Shown: piece after piece, positions 15,934 through 23,579 of the stretch
How positions within the stretch are numbered: the stretch's first letter is position 1
How the letters are laid out: each line of letters begins with the position of its first letter
From: Crocinitomicaceae bacterium
GTDB taxonomy: Bacteria > Bacteroidota > Bacteroidia > Flavobacteriales_G > Salibacteraceae
DNA: 51,893 nucleotides
Assembly (NCBI GenBank): GCA_002705995.1
Contig: PAJI01000026.1
Coordinates: forward strand, 47,580 to 99,472
Direction: 5' to 3'
The notes under the pieces: generated by a model
The model's database searches: none
Told to the model about the DNA's origin: nothing
The model's input: only the letters and a program-made list of their open reading frames with translations
Program-made: the position numbers and the translations under genes

Positions 15934-16736
15934 CTCTAGTACCTACAGGAATATGGAAGGAGTTGCAGAGTGAGGCTATCAGCTTAGATCAAGCATTCAA
16001 AAAGTATGTGACTAAGAATGTTGATCGAAAAATGGTTGAAGAGCTTCACGCATTAGCAAGTGGCCACCCAACTAGGTTGAAGTTTTTAATGACCAAAGTT
16101 GGTGATCCTAATAGAGCCATTTCAGTAGATCAGATGTACAATATGAAGTTCAACACATTTATGCTAGATGGTGAGTTTGCAAGATCATTTGGCGAAGAGA
16201 TTGAACTGAATAGCGTATGGTTAGGCTTCGGAGATTCAGGGCAAGGGAAAACAGCCTTTTATGTGAAGCTAGCAAAAGAGCTATCACAGTATGGTAGAAT
16301 CGCTTACAACTCATTAGAAGAAGGTGCAAGATTTAGCTTTCAGAAAGTAGTTAAAAGAACTGGTTTTAAGGATTTGAAAGGCAAAATAGTTTTTCTGCAC
16401 CGCGAAAGCATTGCTGACTTAGTGTGCCGCGCTGAACGCAGAAAATCACCGCAGTTCTATTTCATTGATTCCATTCAATATGCTGGGCTGAATAAAGCGC
16501 AATACATCTTCTTCAAAGAATACATGGTTGACTTTTTAGGCAAGAGCTTAATCTTCAGCTCTCACGCAAACGGTAAAAAACCTGAAGGGAAAACAGCTGA
16601 GTTTGTAATGTATGATGCTGACATCAAGATACATATTGACAGATTCAGAGCTCACGTAAAAGTCAGCAGATTCGGTGGCGGTGAGTACTTCGATATAGTT
16701 CCTGAACGCTCAAAAATCCTATACGATGAAATCTAA
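15930..16736 (+). CDS. RecA-like ATPase in the transposition operon
   Basis: A 268-residue ATPase distinct from the MuB-like protein. Walker A is GDSGQGKT (residues 101-108) and Walker B is QFYFIDSIQ with Asp180. A loop LIFSSHANGKKPEGKT follows, similar to the DNA-contacting loop of RadA/DnaB/KaiC-type RecA folds. The first 95 residues are a helical extension. It is translationally coupled to the MuB-like gene (ATGA), implying a role in replication-transposition, perhaps helicase loading or strand handling. Mu itself has no such gene at this place. Confidence 0.8.
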   Translation: MTLVPTGIWKELQSEAISLDQAFKKYVTKNVDRKMVEELHALASGHPTRLKFLMTKVGDPNRAISVDQMYNMKFNTFMLDGEFARSFGEEIELNSVWLGFGDSGQGKTAFYVKLAKELSQYGRIAYNSLEEGARFSFQKVVKRTGFKDLKGKIVFLHRESIADLVCRAERRKSPQFYFIDSIQYAGLNKAQYIFFKEYMVDFLGKSLIFSSHANGKKPEGKTAEFVMYDADIKIHIDRFRAHVKVSRFGGGEYFDIVPERSKILYDEI

Positions 16737-16941
16737 AATAATAGCCATTCACATTGGTATGGTTGTTTATGCCATTATACAAGCTTCATTGCTTGTTTTC
16801 AATGCTGAAGGTATCGTCAAATTAAGCCCTTTTTGGGCTTCTTCACCAAGCTTACTACTGGTAGCTTCAATTGCAATTTTAACAGCTGTAAGCCTCATCA
16901 AATGCATAGTTAAACACATCATCAACATCACACACAAATGA
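16726..16941 (+). CDS. Small two-helix membrane protein
   Basis: A 71-residue protein that is nearly all membrane: segments at about residues 5-28 and 40-62, with a basic C-terminus. Its start overlaps the RecA-like gene by 11 nt and its end overlaps the next gene by 4 nt, so it is a genuine operon member. Function unknown; it could alter the host envelope early in infection. Confidence 0.65.
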   Translation: MKSKIIAIHIGMVVYAIIQASLLVFNAEGIVKLSPFWASSPSLLLVASIAILTAVSLIKCIVKHIINITHK

Positions 16942-17327
16942 AAAATAAAATTACATGGAAACCAACGCAAATACAGGAATTAAGAAGCAAATATTCATCC
17001 AATCAACAGCGTATCCTTCGGGTTACAGGGTTGAGCGAAGAGGACTACTTCTGGAAGATTGTGGAAATAGGTTGCCAGCTTCTTCACGAGCTATACCCAA
17101 AAGAAGAGGGTTACGAGAACTACTACGAATCAATTGCTTATAGCTCTGATTATTGGAAGTGGTTCAAATATGAATGGAAAGTTTTTGAAAACAACATCAT
17201 TGAAGGTTATGCTGAAGACTTATGCCTTGAAGTGTGGCTCAATGAAGTTGAAGTATTACCAACTAGTGACGAACTAGAGCATTGCTACAACACATTCTTT
17301 CTGAAATACTCAAAATTCAAAATCTAA
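16938..17327 (+). CDS. Early phage protein, unknown function
   Basis: A 129-residue soluble, acidic, aromatic-rich protein (YWKWFKYEWKVFE near residues 73-85) with no recognised family. Both ends overlap neighbours by 1-4 nt, as expected in a tight early operon. A competing reading frame inside it is a shadow. Confidence 0.6.
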   Translation: MKNKITWKPTQIQELRSKYSSNQQRILRVTGLSEEDYFWKIVEIGCQLLHELYPKEEGYENYYESIAYSSDYWKWFKYEWKVFENNIIEGYAEDLCLEVWLNEVEVLPTSDELEHCYNTFFLKYSKFKI

Positions 17328-17749
17328 TGTTACACATACTAGTAATAACTAAAGAGCCTATAGTCTCTAAAAATGAAATGGAATATCAAGTTGCTAAAGA
17401 ATCTGTTGTAAGACACATTGAAGTCAAGTATGATATTACTTATGATAATGCACTTAAGCGAGTAGAATCAGCTTCACAATCATCGTTTTTGAGCTTTGTG
17501 TTGGAATACTTCATGGATGAACTAACCACACTATATCCCAAAAAGCCCTTCAAATTAGAGATTAACTACTCCTGCATAGGTACTAAGTGTAAACATGCTG
17601 ATTTCATTCAAGAAGATGGTATTTGCGCTAAAAATGGCTGCACAAAATACATCAGCGAAAACCAGTACCTGGGTTTACCTGAAGAACACTTTGTAAGCTC
17701 ATTGAAAGCTTCACTACAATCAAAAGGACTGGAGGTTGAAGATGAGTAA
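17327..17749 (+). CDS. Early phage protein with four-Cys cluster
   Basis: A 140-residue protein begun at the ATG at 17327, which overlaps the previous stop (TAATG). An earlier in-frame ATG would intrude 46 nt into that gene. The C-terminal half has CIGTKCKHADF...GICAKNGCTKY, two Cx4C pairs about 11 residues apart that could bind zinc. No family is recognised. Confidence 0.6.
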   Translation: MLHILVITKEPIVSKNEMEYQVAKESVVRHIEVKYDITYDNALKRVESASQSSFLSFVLEYFMDELTTLYPKKPFKLEINYSCIGTKCKHADFIQEDGICAKNGCTKYISENQYLGLPEEHFVSSLKASLQSKGLEVEDE

Positions 17750-17984
17750 AATTAGGATTGAATTTGAAGATCAAGGACAGGATTTTTTGACTTGGTTGGT
17801 TGAGTATGAAGATGGTGATGTGTGGTCTAAGGTTGTTGAATGCGAGCCTTTTCAACAATCAATTTGGGAAGGAACTATGGTGTTTGATGTAAATAACATC
17901 CAAGTAGGCGATCGAGTTTCAATCCAATCAAAAGACGGTGATCACTACACTATTAAATACCTCATTGAAAACATTGAAGATTAA
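17742..17984 (+). CDS. Small early phage protein
   Basis: An 80-residue acidic protein, probably beta-rich, beginning at ATG 17742, 8 nt inside the previous gene. An unusually good ribosome-binding sequence GGAGG at 17731-17735 supports this start; such sites are rare in Bacteroidota. Function unknown. Confidence 0.6.
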   Translation: MSKIRIEFEDQGQDFLTWLVEYEDGDVWSKVVECEPFQQSIWEGTMVFDVNNIQVGDRVSIQSKDGDHYTIKYLIENIED

Positions 17985-18126
17985 TAAGAAACTGAACTTT
18001 AAACAACCGCATCCAAGTCATAGAGACTTGCTAGTGTGTGAAGATTGCCTCAACAACATCTGTATTAAATGCTATCAAATAAGGAAGAAAGAAAAAAATG
18101 AAAGACGTAAACGAAATGACTGCTGA
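17938..18126 (+). CDS. Possible zinc-finger micro-protein
   Basis: A possible 62-residue protein, overlapping the previous gene by 47 nt and the next by 29 nt in other frames. Its C-terminal half reads LVCEDCLNNICIKCYQIRKKEKN, a CxxCx4CxxC cluster followed by a basic tail, which would suit a small nucleic-acid-binding protein. It may start internally after 17984. Only the Cys cluster supports coding. Confidence 0.35.
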   Translation: MITTLLNTSLKTLKINKKLNFKQPHPSHRDLLVCEDCLNNICIKCYQIRKKEKNERRKRNDC

Positions 18127-18736
18127 TGAGCTAATGCAATTAGCTCAAGAAAAGCAACAAAAAGAGAAATCAGCTGCCAAGGCTGCAAAGAACAAATATA
18201 CCAATGAGCGTGATGCTTTTATCGCGTTGACGTTGGCGCAGTTTAGTGAAGTTTCGGCCATCTTGAGCCAGTTGAAAAAAGAAACTATACATCGCGCATC
18301 TGAGTTTCGCGATCGTGCTTGGGAATTGCAAAATCAAGAACCAAAAGATCAAAAGCAATTCAGTATTGTAACTGAAGATCAGCAGTTCAAATTGGTGGTT
18401 GAAAACCAAGAGCGAAACGCCTTTAATGAGCATGCACAAATTGCCATTGAACGCATCAAAGAAATACTGTACAACAAATTTGCCAGCCGTAACAAAGCGA
18501 TGTACAACATCATCAATGATATTTTGATGAAGAACAAATCTGGAGACTACGACCCAAAACTTGTGGCCAAGTTACGGAAGCATGAAGAAGCACTCAATGA
18601 TCCTGAATTCTCAGCGGCTTTGGATGAATTGAGTAAAAGCTACTATGTGGCTGGATCAGCTACATACGTGCGCGCATACAAGCGCGATGAAAGCAATAAA
18701 TGGATTGAAATACCAATGCAATTTTCTTCGCTTTGA
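18098..18736 (+). CDS. DUF3164 family protein of Mu-like phages
   Basis: A 212-residue protein of a family found in transposable phages, function unknown. The N-terminal third is helical and charged; the C-terminus AGSATYVRAYKRDESNKWIEIPMQ has the conserved family ending. Position in the early region agrees with relatives. Its TGA overlaps the TTG start of the methyltransferase. Confidence 0.75.
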   Translation: MKDVNEMTADELMQLAQEKQQKEKSAAKAAKNKYTNERDAFIALTLAQFSEVSAILSQLKKETIHRASEFRDRAWELQNQEPKDQKQFSIVTEDQQFKLVVENQERNAFNEHAQIAIERIKEILYNKFASRNKAMYNIINDILMKNKSGDYDPKLVAKLRKHEEALNDPEFSAALDELSKSYYVAGSATYVRAYKRDESNKWIEIPMQFSSL

Positions 18737-19494
18737 GTGAACTAATTAAAATAGCCTCCTGGTATTCGGGTGGTATAGATGCTGTAGCCTATGCCGCAAA
18801 TGAAATTGGAGGGTTTGAGGTTAGCTATCACATAGAGTCAGATTCACGAGCCTATAAATACTTGAAGAAGAATTATCCAAACTGTAAAATCATAATTCAT
18901 GATGAATCAAGTGAAATCAAAAGACAGGAATGGGTACACATCATTGCAGGGGGCGACCCATGTCAACCGAGCAGTAATGCCGGGCTCAGAAGAGGCAAGT
19001 CAGATGACCGTTACCGCTGGCCAGCAATGTTTAAAGGGATTAAAAACAGAAGACCCGATTTCGTTATTAACGAAAATGTTGTTGGAAGCATCTCAAATAT
19101 GGTACTCGACCAAAAGATTACTGATTTGGAGAGCATCGGTTACACCTGCCAAGCGTACATTATACCAGCTGTGTCCGTTGACACCGATCATACCAGGAGA
19201 AGAGTTTTCCTTATTGCCTACTCCAATGTTCAAAGATGGAGAGAGCCATTACAGGGTTACCCTGATTACAGCTCAATCACGAGTAGGCAAACAGATGCAT
19301 TGGCAAAACAACGCAATCCTTTTTTACGGTTTGAAGAAAGGACAGGCGAATCCGCGATTCTCTCTATGGATGATGAGATACCCGATCACATTCCTAGACT
19401 TGGATTCGCAGGGAACTCAATTGTCCCTGACATTATCATGATTTTTTTAGCAAGCATTAAAGAAATGTATAACCAAGGAATTTTACTGAAATGA
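18733..19494 (+). CDS. C5 cytosine DNA methyltransferase (Dcm type)
   Basis: A 253-residue modification enzyme that probably protects phage DNA from host restriction. Motifs in order: SAM-binding SWYSGGIDA (residues 9-17), catalytic PCQ with Cys77, ENV (114-116), the HTRRR equivalent of QxRxR (153-157), and GNSIVP (227-232). It is short for the family because the target-recognition region is small. The start is TTG, overlapping the preceding stop, with no in-frame ATG nearby. No restriction enzyme gene is adjacent, so it looks like an orphan methylase. Confidence 0.92.
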   Translation: MSELIKIASWYSGGIDAVAYAANEIGGFEVSYHIESDSRAYKYLKKNYPNCKIIIHDESSEIKRQEWVHIIAGGDPCQPSSNAGLRRGKSDDRYRWPAMFKGIKNRRPDFVINENVVGSISNMVLDQKITDLESIGYTCQAYIIPAVSVDTDHTRRRVFLIAYSNVQRWREPLQGYPDYSSITSRQTDALAKQRNPFLRFEERTGESAILSMDDEIPDHIPRLGFAGNSIVPDIIMIFLASIKEMYNQGILLK

Positions 19495-19676
19495 CACCCG
19501 ATGAATTAAAAGAAATAGATGTGAAAATTGAGAAACTGAATTCTCAATTAGTTGGAGATGTTTTTCATGATGCTGACATCATGGAGAAAATAAAAAAGCT
19601 TGAAGCAAACAAAGAAGGCCGAGAGCTTACACCTACCCAATGCGATATGAATAACTGTGAAAGCTGTAGTGGATAA
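19491..19676 (+). CDS. Small Cys-containing phage protein
   Basis: A 61-residue, acidic, helical protein with a C-terminal cluster CDMNNCESCSG. It overlaps the methyltransferase by 4 nt and abuts the GemA-like gene. Function unknown. Confidence 0.5.
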   Translation: MTPDELKEIDVKIEKLNSQLVGDVFHDADIMEKIKKLEANKEGRELTPTQCDMNNCESCSG

Positions 19677-20062
19677 TGAGTTACAAAGCCTACTTCAGAT
19701 TAGAGAAAAAACTCAAAGCTAAAGGCATGCGCATTTCGAGGGAGGAGCTGGTGCTAGACTTCACAAATGGTGTGAAGTCTGGCCTACGCCAGCTAACAAC
19801 AGATGAGTACAGCCAATTAATAGCATGGATGGCTGACAAGTCCAATGATACAGATTGGTTAAAAAGCCCAGCCAACCGCATGCGCCAAAAGGTGTATGCC
19901 ATTTTAGTAAACAAGTGCGGCTATACTGCCGAACAAATGGACAACTGGTGCATCAAATACGGCCATGCTCACAAGAAATTGCAAGATCACAATTACAAAG
20001 AGTTGGTAACGCTGGTATCTCAAGCCGAGCAACTTCATCAATCAATTATTAACGCTGTTTAA
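19676..20062 (+). CDS. GemA/Gp16-like early regulatory protein
   Basis: A 128-residue helical protein resembling the Mu Gp16/GemA group. The pattern is LTTDEYSQLIAWMADKS, then NRMRQKVYAILVNKCGYTAEQMDNWCIKYG, then KKLQDHNYKELVTLVSQAEQL. In Mu, GemA affects host gene expression and gyrase-dependent functions. Similarity is in layout and key positions rather than a long identical motif, so the call is moderate. Confidence 0.6.
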   Translation: MSYKAYFRLEKKLKAKGMRISREELVLDFTNGVKSGLRQLTTDEYSQLIAWMADKSNDTDWLKSPANRMRQKVYAILVNKCGYTAEQMDNWCIKYGHAHKKLQDHNYKELVTLVSQAEQLHQSIINAV

Positions 20063-20080
20063 ACATCATTTAAATGAAGG
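20049..20080 (+). repeat. Phased TTAAA iteron, site B
   Basis: Units TTAACGCTGT, TTAAACATCAT and TTAAATGAAGG at 10-11 bp phase span the junction of the GemA-like gene and the next gene. The core at 20057-20074 is an exact copy of site A. The repeat supplies both the upstream stop and the downstream ATG. Confidence 0.65.
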
Positions 20081-20382
20081 TAAAACACAAGTTGAAGCGT
20101 GACGAAGTATCGTATCTGATCCATGTTTTACATGACGTGGTACCGGAATCAAATAATGAGTTAATCATTGTGTCAGTTATCAAGAAAATACGCCTGAGTT
20201 TACTGAAGAAACTACTCACTGACTCTAAATCATTCAAGCTAGAGTTAGACGATACTCAAGCCGTTGCATTCAACCTTTTTATAGATAACTACGCACTTAA
20301 CTACAACAGCTACACAGAGAATCTAATCCGCACCATCTACAACGCCAATGATCAGTTTCTAACAAACTTCAAATTATCATGA
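20074..20382 (+). CDS. Phage protein, unknown function
   Basis: A 102-residue, Leu-rich, mostly helical protein with no recognised family. It begins inside iteron site B and overlaps the following gene by 4 nt. Confidence 0.5.
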   Translation: MKVKHKLKRDEVSYLIHVLHDVVPESNNELIIVSVIKKIRLSLLKKLLTDSKSFKLELDDTQAVAFNLFIDNYALNYNSYTENLIRTIYNANDQFLTNFKLS

Positions 20383-20792
20383 GACACTTCATATTCACAA
20401 GTGATGGTTTTACTGGAAGCATTCACTTTAAATACAATGCTGAAGGCTTCTTAATTGAGTTCATCATTGAGGCAGATCTCACAGAGAAACAATTATTGTA
20501 CTTCTATAAAAACATGCCAAAACTCATAGAAGATTTAATGGTATTTAAAAAGGATGTAAAAGGCCAAGTAAAAGAGATCGAACCCGATCTGAGCTTTGAT
20601 AACTTTTGGAATACATACGACTATAAATATGGCAACAAGAGAAGAGCAATTAAACTTTGGGAAAAACTCAGCCAAGCCAATAAAATAGCTGCACTGGCAT
20701 GGATAACAAAGTATGAAAACAACTTACGGAAATCAGGACATGGGAAAATGTATCCTGAAACCTATTTAAACCAAATGAGATGGGAGAATTAA
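20379..20792 (+). CDS. Phage protein with W-rich C-terminal module
   Basis: A 137-residue protein. The C-terminal 65 residues read FDNFWNTYDYKYGNKRRAIKLWEKLSQANKIAAL...YPETYLNQMRWEN, a module often seen at the C-terminus of phage replication-initiation or DnaT-like proteins in Bacteroidota. The N-terminal part is beta-rich and unassigned. Role in replication is inference. Confidence 0.55.
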   Translation: MRHFIFTSDGFTGSIHFKYNAEGFLIEFIIEADLTEKQLLYFYKNMPKLIEDLMVFKKDVKGQVKEIEPDLSFDNFWNTYDYKYGNKRRAIKLWEKLSQANKIAALAWITKYENNLRKSGHGKMYPETYLNQMRWEN

Positions 20793-20794
20793 AA

Positions 20795-21214
20795 ATGGAA
20801 AACACATTTGCATTTAGTTGGGATTGGAAAGAAACACCCGATTTTGAAGCTATTGCAGAAGCTTGGAATAAAATAGCTATGGCTGGATTACCTCCAGTTA
20901 AGTACAATATTGATACAGGCTCAGATGAGTACGGACTTCTTCTGTCCAGTAAACAAGATTTAACCGCTGCTGATGCATATAAACAATGGCATGAATTGAT
21001 TTACGAAAATGAAGAAGAAGATCCTGAATTAGTAGAAGTTGGCTATGTGAAAAAAGTTGACAACAAAGGGCTACAATTTGACCTTGAAGCTATTGATGAT
21101 AAGTTCTTACAGATTGAAGACGGTAAAGCAACAATCAGAAGAATTGGCATTGTAATAACCGATGTACCACCCAATGAATACGGCATTTCTAAAGGTACTA
21201 AGATGTTAATGTAA
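20795..21214 (+). CDS. Phage protein, unknown function
   Basis: A 139-residue acidic protein beginning MENTFAFSWDW; an in-frame ATG 15 nt upstream overlaps the previous gene. No recognisable domain. Confidence 0.5.
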   Translation: MENTFAFSWDWKETPDFEAIAEAWNKIAMAGLPPVKYNIDTGSDEYGLLLSSKQDLTAADAYKQWHELIYENEEEDPELVEVGYVKKVDNKGLQFDLEAIDDKFLQIEDGKATIRRIGIVITDVPPNEYGISKGTKMLM

Positions 21215-21225
21215 ATCTTCAATAC

Positions 21226-21474
21226 ATGTGTGTAACAGAATTTAGGAGGCTATGCCAAGCATCAGAGTTTAGGCATGGTGAAGCAAACAGACAAAGAGAC
21301 TTAAAAGACCCTCATATAGAAGTAAAGGAAGGCACTCAATATCATAATGGAAGAAGCTACTATTACGCAACTGACAAAAGGAAATTGAAAGGATTAGAAA
21401 AATACACTGAGGCCAGACAGCCAACTGATGATGATTACTTGAATGGTGATGCTGATATTATCACAGGTGAATGA
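21226..21474 (+). CDS. Small phage protein, unknown function
   Basis: An 82-residue charged protein with no recognised family, 11 bp after the previous gene. It is the last gene before a new promoter at 21485, so it probably closes the early operon. Confidence 0.45.
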   Translation: MCVTEFRRLCQASEFRHGEANRQRDLKDPHIEVKEGTQYHNGRSYYYATDKRKLKGLEKYTEARQPTDDDYLNGDADIITGE

Positions 21475-21484
21475 ATGTAGTATG

Positions 21485-21517
21485 TTTGCAAACAAGCGTT
21501 AAATTACTTTATTTTTG
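21485..21517 (+). promoter_or_regulatory. Middle promoter
   Basis: TTTG at 21485-21488 and TATTTTTG at 21510-21517 with a 21-bp spacer match the Bacteroidota consensus in the only clear gap (21475-21552) of the early/middle region. It should drive the two genes at 21553 and 21794. Confidence 0.65.
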
Positions 21518-21552
21518 TAGAAACCATTTATTAATCAACCCGATATATGTGA

Positions 21553-21780
21553 ATGAGTAGTCCAAGTCCTTCATTTTCTCCTCAACAAAAACAAGCTGGA
21601 ATGCGATCAACTACACAACGCAGACATAGCAAGGTTAGAGCAGCTTATGAAAGTTGGGTTTCTAAGGTGTCAAAATCTGGAAAACAAATCTACTCACAAG
21701 AGCATATCATTAGCACCATAGCTGAAGACTATGGCTACAGCGAAAGGTATACTGAAGATATCATATTCCATCGGGTTTAA
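21553..21780 (+). CDS. Small basic HTH-like protein, possible late regulator
   Basis: A 75-residue basic protein. The C-terminal half, KQIYSQEHIISTIAEDYGYSERYTEDIIFHRV, has the form of a helix-turn-helix. It has its own promoter and sits where Mu carries its Mor/C activators, so it is a candidate activator of the divergent late genes. Positional inference only. Confidence 0.5.
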   Translation: MSSPSPSFSPQQKQAGMRSTTQRRHSKVRAAYESWVSKVSKSGKQIYSQEHIISTIAEDYGYSERYTEDIIFHRV

Positions 21781-21793
21781 AAGTACCTAAATC

Positions 21794-22330
21794 ATGGAAT
21801 TACTTACCGAAAAAGAACTGACTACCGAACTAGGTAAATCAGGTTTATTCAATACAAAAAAACTAGCTGGACAGTTGCACTATATTGGAGGCATTCAATC
21901 TCTTGATGAAGTTATTGGTGAAATCAATTTTCAAGTGCCTAACATTTGTAACCTTGAGATTAAACCAAAAGGGTTGGCTTTTTCTGTAATGCATAAGTTT
22001 AAGACTTTCCGAGTGGCCATACCTCAAGAGCAGATCACCAGCATTACATTAGAAGATAAAGAGCAGATATTTGAGAAGAAAGAAAAATCTATAATTGGAA
22101 GAGCTATTGTTGGCGGTGTATTACTTGGTGGCGTTGGAGCTGTTATTGGTGGTTTAAGTGGCCTTAAAGATGGCGTTAAAAAGGCTGAAATGCCTGATCT
22201 GTTACTTTCGATTGAGTTAACTAATGGAAGCCAAAAACAAGTGGTTGTTTGCTCTTGCAAATACAAGGATAAAACCAAGGTTATCCAGTTTTTAGAATCA
22301 AACTTTAAGGAGGTTTTTAACGTTGCTTAA
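21794..22330 (+). CDS. Glycine-zipper membrane-associated protein, possible moron
   Basis: A 178-residue protein with a glycine-rich hydrophobic hairpin at about residues 100-128 (GRAIVGGVLLGGVGAVIGG), preceded by a beta-rich segment (residues 48-85) resembling a PH-like domain and followed by another. Such proteins are widespread and mostly uncharacterised. It lies between its own promoter and a strong terminator, outside the structural operons. That arrangement fits a lysogenic-conversion or superinfection gene, but no function is shown. Confidence 0.55.
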   Translation: MELLTEKELTTELGKSGLFNTKKLAGQLHYIGGIQSLDEVIGEINFQVPNICNLEIKPKGLAFSVMHKFKTFRVAIPQEQITSITLEDKEQIFEKKEKSIIGRAIVGGVLLGGVGAVIGGLSGLKDGVKKAEMPDLLLSIELTNGSQKQVVVCSCKYKDKTKVIQFLESNFKEVFNVA

Positions 22331-22359
22331 ATAGCATTTAAATACCGTTTAAAGCCCTG
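22317..22359 (+). repeat. Phased TTAAA iteron, site C
   Basis: Four consecutive units: TTAACGTTGC, TTAAATAGCAT, TTAAATACCGT, TTAAAGCCCTG, at 10-11 bp phase. It lies between the stop of the 21794 gene and the terminator stem, overlapping the latter. Confidence 0.65.
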
Positions 22360-22387
22360 TCAACAATTAGCCGGCAGGGCTTTTTTT
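22353..22387 (+). terminator. Terminator between convergent operons
   Basis: Stem AGCCCTG (22353-22359) pairs with CAGGGCT (22375-22381), followed by seven T. It ends the middle operon. On the opposite strand the U-run is short, so the inverted packaging operon may be stopped less well. Confidence 0.85.
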
Positions 22388-22925
22388 ATGCTTTCAAAGT
22401 TGTTGTTATTGTAACATCAGGTGTTACTTTTTGGTATTGCTTCATCCGTGATAAATCACGAAGGAGGATGTTAAATAACAAGCGTGTTGTTCTTATTTCA
22501 AAGTGGTTATGATCATGCCGGGTATTTACATGTTTCACTTTGTCAAAATGATCTGCACGTGAGGCTTCACACAATTCAACAACTCTATCCAATTCATCCA
22601 TCCACGCAAGGCCAGCATCTTTAATTACTGGAGCTGTGTTTGAGTTAATGTCCTGATGTTGTTCTTGAATGATAACCAGCTCAATTTTGGTATATGCTTC
22701 TTTCATTTTAGCACCTCTATATTCCCAATCTATATCTGTAGGAAATGAAAGGAATACAGCTGGAAATGGAAACGTATCAGGTTCTTCGTCATTATTATTA
22801 TCACGCTGAATAATATCTTGATCTTGTTGGTTGTACCAATCAAAATGAGCCATAACAGCTGGTTTGTCTTCTTGCTGCTCGGTAAGCACGGCCATAAGCG
22901 AGTTGTAAACTTCTTTCTCAATCAT
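22386..22925 (-). CDS. Phage structural protein, possible tail terminator
   Basis: A 179-residue protein, last gene of the minus-strand packaging operon and overlapping the gpG-like gene by 4 nt. Predicted mixed alpha/beta with a hydrophobic start (EKEVYNSLMAVL). The position after gpG and the size suit a tail terminator or head-tail joining protein (Mu gp37-like role), but no motif proves it. Confidence 0.45.
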   Translation of the reverse strand: MIEKEVYNSLMAVLTEQQEDKPAVMAHFDWYNQQDQDIIQRDNNNDEEPDTFPFPAVFLSFPTDIDWEYRGAKMKEAYTKIELVIIQEQHQDINSNTAPVIKDAGLAWMDELDRVVELCEASRADHFDKVKHVNTRHDHNHFEIRTTRLLFNILLRDLSRMKQYQKVTPDVTITTTLKA

Positions 22926-23479
22926 TGTCCTAAGAATATTTCATCAAGTGAATCAAAAATGTGTTGTTCTAATTCATCATATGCAGGTTTTGCATCTGAG
23001 AAAATTTGTCGTTTCGGTAGGTTCATTTTTCGGCTGTGAGACTTTACTTCAATAGCTCCAGTTTCACGCTTTACGGTTTTCTTTCTCGTTTTACCAGTTC
23101 TAGTGGTATACTCCTCTTTGCTGGTTTTGAATCGCTTTCGTTTATGCGCTTTAACTTTCACAGTTCCTTCAAAACCTTTGTCATGCGCCTCAAAGTAACT
23201 GACATCTGTAACCACACGAGCTTCGTCACGAATTGGTGCTGCCTTGAGTGATCTTCGCATTCTTCCGCTTTTCTGAAGTATGCCTCTTGATCCACCTTTT
23301 TTGCAAGGTTTCCATTTGTGAAAACTTCCATTTTCATCATAGTAGCCTTCTTTGCGAAAGTGCTCTTCAAATTGGTTTGCGAAAATCTCACTTGCTACCA
23401 ATGGCAGCTTTTCTCTGAACCGATTGTACTTAGGCAACGATTTGGAAAACAGAATATCACGAAACTTTTTGTCTGCCAT
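22922..23479 (-). CDS. Virion morphogenesis protein, Mu gpG-like
   Basis: A 185-residue protein of the phage virion morphogenesis family (Mu gpG / P2 gpS type), involved in tail completion or head-tail joining. The conserved pattern is ILQKSGRMRRSLKA, then VSYFEAHDKGFEG, a basic insertion rich in Lys/Arg, then MNLPKRQIF. It follows the portal fusion gene after a 97-nt structured gap. Confidence 0.75.
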   Translation of the reverse strand: MADKKFRDILFSKSLPKYNRFREKLPLVASEIFANQFEEHFRKEGYYDENGSFHKWKPCKKGGSRGILQKSGRMRRSLKAAPIRDEARVVTDVSYFEAHDKGFEGTVKVKAHKRKRFKTSKEEYTTRTGKTRKKTVKRETGAIEVKSHSRKMNLPKRQIFSDAKPAYDELEQHIFDSLDEIFLGQ

Positions 23480-23500
23480 AATTCGTATATTTGTTTCGAG

Positions 23501-23579
23501 TAAGGATTTAGTCCGGATAATAACCGTTCAAGGCAATGCAAAGCGGTGAATACCTCAAATCGGGCGGATTAATTCCTTA
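23501..23579. repeat. Long-range inverted repeat between portal and gpG genes
   Basis: Arms at 23501-23515 (TAAGGATTTAGTCCG) and 23565-23579 match at 13 of 15 positions, around a 49-nt interior that can form a smaller ACCG/CGGT stem. One arm contains the stop codon of the portal fusion gene. It could be an RNA element tuning expression across the operon. Confidence 0.5.

Noticed and set aside
23486-23493. TATATTTG as a plus-strand promoter in the inverted operon
   Set aside because: A matching TTTG is only 14 bp upstream and it would give antisense transcription of structural genes with no gene to serve.
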